Below, piece after piece: positions 1 to 4,786 of a DNA stretch of 33,365 nucleotides (position 1 is the stretch's first letter; every line of letters begins with the position of its first letter). A program made the translations under genes and the position numbers. Origin of the DNA: Actinomycetes bacterium (lineage in GTDB: Bacteria > Actinomycetota > Acidimicrobiia > Acidimicrobiales > Palsa-688); contig JAKCDU010000010.1 of the NCBI GenBank assembly GCA_021838445.1, forward strand, positions 64,386-97,750. The letters are read 5' to 3'. The notes beneath the pieces are model-generated. The model searched no databases, was not told the DNA's origin, and saw only the letters and a program-made list of their open reading frames with translations.

Positions 1-112
1 CGCCATCGCCGCGGTTGTCGCCCACCTTCGGGTCGGTCCCCGGCGATTCTCCCCCTCGCCATCCGCCTCAGCCGGTGACCGCTCCTTCTCTGCCGTTGCA
101 CCGCCAGAGGCT

Positions 113-147
113 TCCGACGTCCGACGTCCGACGTCCGACGTCCGACG
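113..147. repeat. Five perfect tandem copies of a 7-bp unit (TCCGACG)
   Basis: The unit TCCGACG occurs five times without a mismatch, just upstream of the short-chain dehydrogenase gene. The rest of 1-257 shows no other recognisable gene or motif. Seven-base arrays can vary in copy number by slippage. Whether the array lies in the transcript leader or upstream of the promoter cannot be told from sequence. Confidence 0.9.
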
Positions 148-257
148 GGCCGGCGCGACCAGTTAGCGTGGGCGGCGCCGATGGCGTGCATGGCCACTCG
201 GGGGGAGGTCGGCTGCTCAGCTGGCCCTCGACCACTCACACCGGGGACGACGACCAA

Positions 258-1031
258 GTGACGCAATATCTGGACCCGCTGTCGTCGTTCCGACTCGACG
301 GGCGGACGGCGCTCGTGACCGGCGCGTCGAGCGGACTCGGCGCCCGCTTCGCCGCCGTCCTCACCGCCGCCGGAGCCCGGGTGGCACTGGTCGCCCGGCG
401 GGCCGAGCGCCTGAAGAAACTGGCCGCGGAGCTGCCCGGATCGGTGGCCGTGGTCGCCGACATCTCGGTCCCCGCGGATGTGATCCGCATGGTGGACGAG
501 ACCCTCGACCAGCTCGGCCGAGTCGACGTGCTGGTGAACAACGCCGGCACCGGAGATGTCAGCCCGGCCGAGACCCAACCTCTCGAGGAATTCGTGCGCA
601 CCATCGAGGTCAACCTGATCGGCGCCTACCACGCCTCGCAGGTGGTGGGCCGGCACATGCTCGAGCGGGGTTCGGGCTCCATCATCAACGTGGCGTCGGT
701 TCTGGGATTCGTCAGCGGCAGTCCCATTCCCCAGCCGGGATACGCGGCCAGCAAGAGCGCCCTGGTGAACCTGTCGCGTGAGCTGGCCGCCCAGTGGGGC
801 CGGAGGGGGGTGCGGGTCAACGCGCTGTGCCCGGGCTGGTTCCGGACCGAGATGACCGACCAGATGTTCGCCACCGAGGAGGGGTTGCGGTGGATCGACC
901 GGCGCACGGCGCTGGGCCGCGGCGGCGCCGACGGGGAGCTCGACGGCGCCCTGCTGTGGCTGGCCAGTGACGCCAGCTCCTACGTGACGGGCAGTTCGAT
1001 CGTCGTCGACGGTGGGTACCTGGCGTTGTGA
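258..1031 (+). CDS. SDR-family NAD(P)-dependent oxidoreductase
   Basis: A classical short-chain dehydrogenase/reductase of 257 residues, a normal length for the family. In order the protein shows the Rossmann cofactor loop TGASSGLG near the N-terminus, the NNAG motif, the catalytic Ser in the stretch NVASV, the active-site YAASK (YxxxK), and a C-terminal end of the type TGSSIVVDGGY. These support a soluble NAD(P)H-linked oxidation or reduction of an alcohol/carbonyl; the substrate cannot be read from sequence. The frame stays open upstream to position 15, but the extra residues are low-complexity and Arg/Pro-rich. The GTG at 258, preceded by a purine-rich GGGGACGACGA stretch, places the Rossmann strand at the usual distance from the start. 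It stands alone, and the next gene begins 187 bases downstream. Confidence 0.9.
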   Translation: MTQYLDPLSSFRLDGRTALVTGASSGLGARFAAVLTAAGARVALVARRAERLKKLAAELPGSVAVVADISVPADVIRMVDETLDQLGRVDVLVNNAGTGDVSPAETQPLEEFVRTIEVNLIGAYHASQVVGRHMLERGSGSIINVASVLGFVSGSPIPQPGYAASKSALVNLSRELAAQWGRRGVRVNALCPGWFRTEMTDQMFATEEGLRWIDRRTALGRGGADGELDGALLWLASDASSYVTGSSIVVDGGYLAL

Positions 1032-1034
1032 GCG

Positions 1035-1048
1035 GGGACTCAGGTCCC
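1035..1048. other. 14-bp palindrome GGGAC-TCAG-GTCCC: weak hairpin or DevR-like core
   Basis: A palindrome with perfect 5-bp arms begins 4 bases after the stop of the dehydrogenase. It could be a short terminator stem, but no T-run follows. It also matches 12 of the 14 core positions of the mycobacterial DosR/DevR consensus (GGGACTWWAGTCCC), although the outer TT/AA flanks are missing and it lies 171 bases from the next start codon. The two readings cannot be separated here. Confidence 0.35.
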
Positions 1049-1205
1049 GTGCTGGTCGACGCCCTGTCACGGACGGCGGCCATGGCTCTCACTTCGCTGC
1101 TCGTTCATCCCCGCGACGTCCGCCGGCCACCACCCGCCCGACGGGCCGACGACAGCTGTGACGCAAGGCTCCCGGGGCGCCTCCGAACAGCCCGTGTCCG
1201 GCCCC

Positions 1206-1211
1206 TAGGCT
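1206..1211 (+). promoter_or_regulatory. Candidate -10 element (TAGGCT) for a leaderless transcript
   Basis: TAGGCT ends 7 bases before the GTG at 1219, and no ribosome-binding site lies in that gap. This is the geometry of leaderless actinobacterial genes, where transcription starts at or next to the start codon. No clear -35 hexamer is visible. Confidence 0.4.
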
Positions 1212-1218
1212 GGCCGTC

Positions 1219-2013
1219 GTGAGCGAGCAGAAGGGCCACTCGGACGGGGACGGGCCGGGCGATGACGACGCCGGCTCGGACTACGAGGACGGCGAATACG
1301 AGGGCGACGACGACTACGACAGCGACGGCCCGGGGGGACGGTCGCGCCGCAAACTGGCCGCTCTCGTCGCCGCCGTCGTGGTGCTCGTCGGCCTCGGCGT
1401 GGGGCTGGGTCTCGGTCTGAGCGGAGGCTCAGCGGCCGCCGCCAGCGGCCCCGAGGGGGTCCCCGTCCAGAACGTGCCCGACCTGGCCTCGGCCGACACC
1501 ACCCTGCCGGGGACCCCGGTGGACGGCCTGACCTGCCGGCGGGACATGGCGGCCACCGACCCCTACCACGTCCACGTGCACGTCAGCATCTTCGTCAACG
1601 GCCAAGAAGAGCGGCTTCCCGCCGGTGCCGGCATCGTCCCCCCGCGGGCGTCGGTCCAGGTCCCCGGTGGCACCTTCGTCGACGCCGGCAGCAGCGACTG
1701 CCTCTACTGGCTGCACGTCCACGCCGACGACGGCATCATCCACGTCGAGGCCCCCCAGAAGGAGAATTTCGTCCTCGGCCAGTTCTTCGACATCTGGGGA
1801 CAGCCGCTCGGGCCCGATCAGGTCGGCCCCGCCCACGGGCCGGTGGTGGCCTTCGATAACGGCAAGCAGTTCACCGGCAACCCCCGCGACATCCCCCTCA
1901 CCTCGCAGTCGGTCATCCAACTCGACGTCGGGACCCCGGTCGTGGCCTTCCGACCGATGACCTTCAAGGTGATCGGTCTGTGCTCGACCAGCTGTTCGGC
2001 GCTGCCCGGCTGA
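1219..2013 (+). CDS. Membrane-anchored protein with His-rich extracytoplasmic domain, function unknown
   Basis: 264 residues. Residues 1-40 are strongly acidic (Asp/Glu/Gly/Tyr). A short Arg-Arg-Lys patch is followed by one hydrophobic helix of Ala/Val/Leu/Gly at about 46-68, so the rest should face outward. The ectodomain has two clustered His motifs, YHVHVHVSIFVNG and CLYWLHVHADDGIIHVE, then FDIWGQPL and a C-terminal CSTSC pair. The layout resembles a conserved but uncharacterised exported family in Actinobacteria and Chloroflexi that I know only from its HVHVH and WLHxH signatures. The alternating His residues suggest metal binding and the Cys residues possible disulfides; both are inference. 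The GTG at 1219 is chosen because the acidic region and helix follow directly and a -10-like element sits 7 bases upstream. Confidence 0.75.
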   Translation: MSEQKGHSDGDGPGDDDAGSDYEDGEYEGDDDYDSDGPGGRSRRKLAALVAAVVVLVGLGVGLGLGLSGGSAAAASGPEGVPVQNVPDLASADTTLPGTPVDGLTCRRDMAATDPYHVHVHVSIFVNGQEERLPAGAGIVPPRASVQVPGGTFVDAGSSDCLYWLHVHADDGIIHVEAPQKENFVLGQFFDIWGQPLGPDQVGPAHGPVVAFDNGKQFTGNPRDIPLTSQSVIQLDVGTPVVAFRPMTFKVIGLCSTSCSALPG

Positions 2014-2065
2014 CCGCCGACACCACTCCGCCCCGCCGCGGCCGTCGTCGCGGGAATCCCCCGCC

Positions 2066-2071
2066 TATCGT
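2066..2071 (+). promoter_or_regulatory. Candidate -10 element (TATCGT) close to the DUF169 start
   Basis: TATCGT ends 9 bases before the ATG at 2081, again suggesting a leaderless or near-leaderless transcript. The bases between (GGGAGACCC) could instead act as a weak ribosome-binding site, so the reading is tentative. Confidence 0.35.
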
Positions 2072-2080
2072 GGGAGACCC

Positions 2081-2881
2081 ATGACCGCTTCCGCCGACGC
2101 CGTGCGGGCCCTCGACCACGCCCTCAGCAGCTACGTCAGGACCGACACGTTCCCCCTCGGGATCCGCATGCTCCGCCCGGGCGAGGCGGTTCCCGAGGGC
2201 CTGCGCATCCCGAGCCGCGACGTCGGCGAGCAGTGGATCATCTGCCAGTCCATCGGCATAGCCCGCCGCTACGGCTGGTCCATCGCAGTAGGACGCGAGG
2301 ACGTCATCTGCCCGCTGGCGTCGGTGTCGTTCGGCTTCCGGCCCCCCAATGCCCGCTACGACTCCGGTGACGCCGCCCTCGGCATGTACTGCAGCGATCC
2401 CGCCGCGGCGGAGGCGCTGGAGGGGGCGACCTGGCGTTTCGAGACCGGCGAGTACGAACGCCTCTGCGTCGCCCCCCTCGCCAAGCTCAGCTTCGAGCCG
2501 CACGTGATCGCCGTGTACGGCAACAGCGCCCAGGTCATGCGTCTGGTGAATGCCGCTCTCCACGCCCGCGGTGGACGGATCGAGAGCTCCACCGGCGGCC
2601 GGCTCGACTGCGCCGAACTGGTCATCCAGACCATGCGCACGGGCGAGCCCAAGGTGGTCCTGCCCTGCAACGGGGACCGGGTCTTCGGGATGGCCCAGGA
2701 CACCGAGATGGCCTTCGCTTTCCCCGCCGAGCGCGCCGAAGAGATCGTCGCCGGTCTCGAAGCGACCCATCGGGGCGGGGTGCGCTTCCCCATACCGGTG
2801 GCCATGCGTTCGACAGTGTCGATGCCGCCCAAGTACCAGGACCTGCTGGCCTCGCTCGACGACGCCCCCACCCCGGACTGA
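2081..2881 (+). CDS. DUF169 family protein
   Basis: 266 residues, resembling the DUF169/COG2043 family of uncharacterised cytoplasmic proteins. Support comes from the N-terminal segment with IRMLRPGEAVPEGLRIP, the Cys-containing motifs ICQSIGIA and CPLASVSFGF, a central LAKLSFEPHVIAVYGNSAQVMRL block and the late LDCAELVIQT and LPCNGDRVFG motifs. Several Cys residues sit in these conserved blocks, but no standard iron-sulfur spacing is seen. No signal peptide or membrane segment is visible. The biochemical role of the family is not established as far as I know. The ATG at 2081 follows a purine-rich GGGAGA. The gene runs convergently into the MarR gene, with 46 bases between the two stops. Confidence 0.75.
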   Translation: MTASADAVRALDHALSSYVRTDTFPLGIRMLRPGEAVPEGLRIPSRDVGEQWIICQSIGIARRYGWSIAVGREDVICPLASVSFGFRPPNARYDSGDAALGMYCSDPAAAEALEGATWRFETGEYERLCVAPLAKLSFEPHVIAVYGNSAQVMRLVNAALHARGGRIESSTGGRLDCAELVIQTMRTGEPKVVLPCNGDRVFGMAQDTEMAFAFPAERAEEIVAGLEATHRGGVRFPIPVAMRSTVSMPPKYQDLLASLDDAPTPD

Positions 2882-2927
2882 CCCGCCCGGCGCTTCCGGA
2901 CTGGTCTGGCTGGCGGTCAGCTTCGAT

Positions 2928-3392
2928 CTAGGCGGGGTGGTCCCGGTGGCCGGCCAGCAGTTTGGTGAGCAGCCGGCTGAGCCGGAGGCGCTCGGCGGGA
3001 TCCAGGGCAGCCAGCAGCTCTTCCTGGGCGGCGTCGGCGTGGTCCTGGATCCGCTCGAGATAGCTCCGGCCTGACGCCGTGAGCCTGACGACGTTGCGGC
3101 GGCGGTCGGCGGGGTCGGGCTGGCGGTCCAAGTGGCGGTCGCTCTCGAGGCGGGTGACGATACCGCTGATCTCGTTGCGGTCGACACCGAGGCGCCGACC
3201 GAGATCGGCCTGGCTCAACGCCCCGTACTCCTCGAGGGCGGCCAGCACGGCGAAGTCGGATCGGGTGCGTAGCGGCATGTACCGCGACGTGATCCGGGCG
3301 CCTAGCACCGAGACCTTGTTGGCCTGCCAACCCGCCAGTCGCCGCAGGCGGGCCGGAGGCTGCCACCTGTCGCCACCGCACGGCTCGTCCAT
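2928..3392 (-). CDS. MarR-family transcriptional regulator
   Basis: 154 residues, the usual MarR size. The winged helix-turn-helix spans about residues 45-110, with LSQADLGRRLGVDRNEISGI as the recognition region, followed by the wing signature DPADRRRNVVRLTASGRSYL. Flanking helices at both ends are the expected dimerisation region. MarR proteins usually repress their own gene and a neighbour and release DNA on ligand or oxidant binding. No Cys is placed where an oxidant sensor would clearly be expected. The ATG lies just below a palindrome of MarR type (3410-3426) and a TAGGAT -10 element, so autoregulation is likely. The gene lies 121 bases downstream of the DinB-MOSC gene on the same strand, so the pair may be co-regulated. 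Confidence 0.9.
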   Translation of the reverse strand: MDEPCGGDRWQPPARLRRLAGWQANKVSVLGARITSRYMPLRTRSDFAVLAALEEYGALSQADLGRRLGVDRNEISGIVTRLESDRHLDRQPDPADRRRNVVRLTASGRSYLERIQDHADAAQEELLAALDPAERLRLSRLLTKLLAGHRDHPA

Positions 3393-3401
3393 GGTGCGCC
3401 G

Positions 3402-3407
3402 ATCCTA
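3402..3407 (-). promoter_or_regulatory. Candidate -10 (TAGGAT on minus strand) for the MarR gene
   Basis: Read on the minus strand, TAGGAT ends 9 bases before the ATG at 3392 and no ribosome-binding site lies between, so the transcript may be leaderless. The palindrome at 3410-3426 sits immediately upstream, where a repressor would block RNA polymerase. Confidence 0.45.
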
Positions 3408-3409
3408 AC

Positions 3410-3426
3410 CGTTGGTGCCAGCAACG
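3410..3426. promoter_or_regulatory. Operator-like 17-bp palindrome, proximal (CGTTG-N7-CAACG)
   Basis: The sequence CGTTGGTGCCAGCAACG is self-complementary at every pair except one. Its half-sites are 5 bp with 7 bp between. It lies 17 bases upstream of the MarR start and abuts the putative -10 element. A second copy with the same architecture lies at 3466-3482. Confidence 0.6.
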
Positions 3427-3465
3427 AACCGCAACCGGTGGGCCGGCCCAACGTTGCCCAGAGAT

Positions 3466-3482
3466 CGTTGGGGAGCTCAACG
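3466..3482. promoter_or_regulatory. Operator-like palindrome, distal (CGTTG-N7-CAACG)
   Basis: The same half-sites and 7-base spacer as 3410-3426, with the start offset by 56 bp. Between them, at 3449-3456, is the 8-bp palindrome CAACGTTG, which is the two half-sites joined. The repeated half-site points to one regulator, most simply the adjacent MarR protein. Confidence 0.55.
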
Positions 3483-3513
3483 TCGCTCCGGGCCAACCCC
3501 GACAGGCCTGGGC

Positions 3514-4509
3514 TCAGGCGCCGACGGTCACGGGGGCCCCGGCTGACACCCGGCCCGGCTGGCGCACCCAGCCGTACCAGCGCACCCAGCGGGGGTTCAC
3601 CTCGAAAGCGATGCGCGAGAAGTCCCCGTCGGCGAACCACTGGGCCTGGTGGCGGCACGGCACCGCCGGGAACGACAGCTCGATCAGGGCTTCTCCGAGC
3701 CGAAGCAGGGTGCCGGGTCGCAGCTTCGACCAGTCGAGCCCGGCCAGGGTGAGGTTCTCCCCGGCGCAGCCCGGCCCGATGGGGTGACCGAAGGAGGCCA
3801 ACTCGTCGATCACCTCGCTCGACCACAGGCAGACGGCCTGGAAGGGCCGCCCGTGGTGCTTGCGGTCCCGCTGGCGGTCGCCGGCGAGTCCGTCGTGGGC
3901 GACGGTCACCTCGGCGACGGCAGCCTTGGGCACCCCGCCGTCGGAGACGTTGACCCGGGCCACGCGGCCCTCCGTCCCCGAGTCGCCGAGCAGGCCCGGC
4001 GCCAGAGGGGCCAGGGCGCGGGCCACATCCCAGAAGTGGTGGCTGAGGTCGTGGACGTCGTGGATCAGATAGGCCTCGGCCCCCACCGTCGACCCTTCGA
4101 GAGTCCCGATGTTGGACCAGGCTTCGCCGGGCCGCCGGGCCAGGGCGGCCAGGGCCGAACCCTCCCTGGTCAGGTCGGCGAGGGTGGCGCCCAGGTCGAG
4201 CCCGGCCCAATTATCCACGGTGGCCTCACCGATATCGAAATCCTCGGTCACGACGGCGCCGTCGACCTCGAGAATCTGCTCCACCGACGTGCGGATGACA
4301 GCCGCCGCCAGGGCGCTGTGCAGGCCGTACTCGAGCACCGACCACACCGCCGGCGCCGGTCGACGGTCGAGCGCCGCGGGGTCGACGCCGGCGGTCGCCT
4401 GGGCCCACCACCAGCCGAGGCTGTCGAACAGGTCGGCGGCGTCGCGCCGACGCCACCTCCGGGAGTCGAACCCGCACTGCCCACAGATCTCCGCTTCGTT
4501 GGCTCTCAC
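3514..4509 (-). CDS. DinB-like/MOSC domain fusion protein
   Basis: 331 residues from the GTG at 4509; the frame is open to 4611 but those residues are low-complexity. The N-terminus holds a CGQCGFD motif (CxxC). Residues of about 15-175 look like a DinB/mycothiol-dependent four-helix bundle, with a first His in EYGLHSAL and the later HDVHDLSHHFWD cluster where the family binds metal. Residues of about 180-331 are a MOSC domain: NVSDGGVPK, GLAGDRQRD.KHHG, CLWSSEVIDEL, GENLTLAGLDW and a late CRHQAQWF, whose Cys is the usual sulfur-handling residue. MOSC domains act in molybdenum-cofactor sulfuration and amidoxime reduction, while DinB-like bundles often handle low-molecular-weight thiols. A thiol- or sulfur-transfer role is inference. 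The MarR gene follows on the same strand. Confidence 0.8.
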   Translation of the reverse strand: MRANEAEICGQCGFDSRRWRRRDAADLFDSLGWWWAQATAGVDPAALDRRPAPAVWSVLEYGLHSALAAAVIRTSVEQILEVDGAVVTEDFDIGEATVDNWAGLDLGATLADLTREGSALAALARRPGEAWSNIGTLEGSTVGAEAYLIHDVHDLSHHFWDVARALAPLAPGLLGDSGTEGRVARVNVSDGGVPKAAVAEVTVAHDGLAGDRQRDRKHHGRPFQAVCLWSSEVIDELASFGHPIGPGCAGENLTLAGLDWSKLRPGTLLRLGEALIELSFPAVPCRHQAQWFADGDFSRIAFEVNPRWVRWYGWVRQPGRVSAGAPVTVGA

Positions 4510-4566
4510 CCCAACAGTCTCGTGCCCCCGGGCGGCCCCGGGCCAACTGCTTTCCATGGCCGCCCA

Positions 4567-4640
4567 CCCGGCCCACCGACCCGGCCCACCGACAGCGCGA
4601 CGGCAGCCCACCGACCCGGCCCAGCGACCCGGCCCAGCGA
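4567..4640. repeat. 13-bp imperfect tandem repeats (CCCGGCCCASCGA)
   Basis: Two adjacent copies of CCCGGCCCACCGA (4567-4592) and two of CCCGGCCCAGCGA (4615-4640) flank a degenerate middle unit. The array fills most of the divergent region between the DinB-MOSC gene and the GGDEF-EAL gene (4510-4786). It shows no similarity to CRISPR repeats or to insertion-sequence ends. Confidence 0.8.
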
Positions 4641-4697
4641 CCCAGCCGGCCGGCCGCTACGGGGCGGATAGCGTCCCGCCTTCTCGCAAAGCGGGAA

Positions 4698-4717
4698 TTC
4701 GGGACCTTTGGCCCTAA
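4698..4717. promoter_or_regulatory. DevR/DosR-like box upstream of the GGDEF-EAL gene
   Basis: The 20 bases TTCGGGACCTTTGGCCCTAA match the mycobacterial DosR/DevR consensus TTSGGGACTWWAGTCCCSAA at 16 of 20 positions, including both outer TT and AA flanks. A GATACT hexamer at 4739-4744 could be the -10. Its -35 position (about 4716-4721, spacer 17) would then touch the end of the box, a usual arrangement for activation by DevR. The box starts 89 bases before the ATG. Confidence 0.65.
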
Positions 4718-4725
4718 GGCCGCAA

Positions 4726-4767
4726 GCCTGGCGGCCGAGATACTGCAGACACGTGCAGGGGCCAGGC
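4726..4767 (+). other. Nested inverted repeat in the leader of the GGDEF-EAL gene
   Basis: Outer arms GCCTGGC (4726-4732) and GCCAGGC (4761-4767) are perfect complements. Inside them CTGCA (4743-4747) and TGCAG (4754-4758) pair around a 6-base loop. It ends 19 bases before the ATG and overlaps the candidate -10 at 4739-4744, so it is either an RNA structure from a more upstream promoter or a DNA palindrome at the promoter. It does not resemble the c-di-GMP riboswitch core. Confidence 0.5.
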
Positions 4768-4786
4768 GGCCGGGAGACCCGAATAC

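Noticed and set aside
4680-4786. c-di-GMP (GEMM) riboswitch upstream of the GGDEF-EAL gene
   Set aside because: The conserved GEMM core and its tetraloop-receptor arrangement are not found; a CGCAAGCC stretch is only a partial resemblance.
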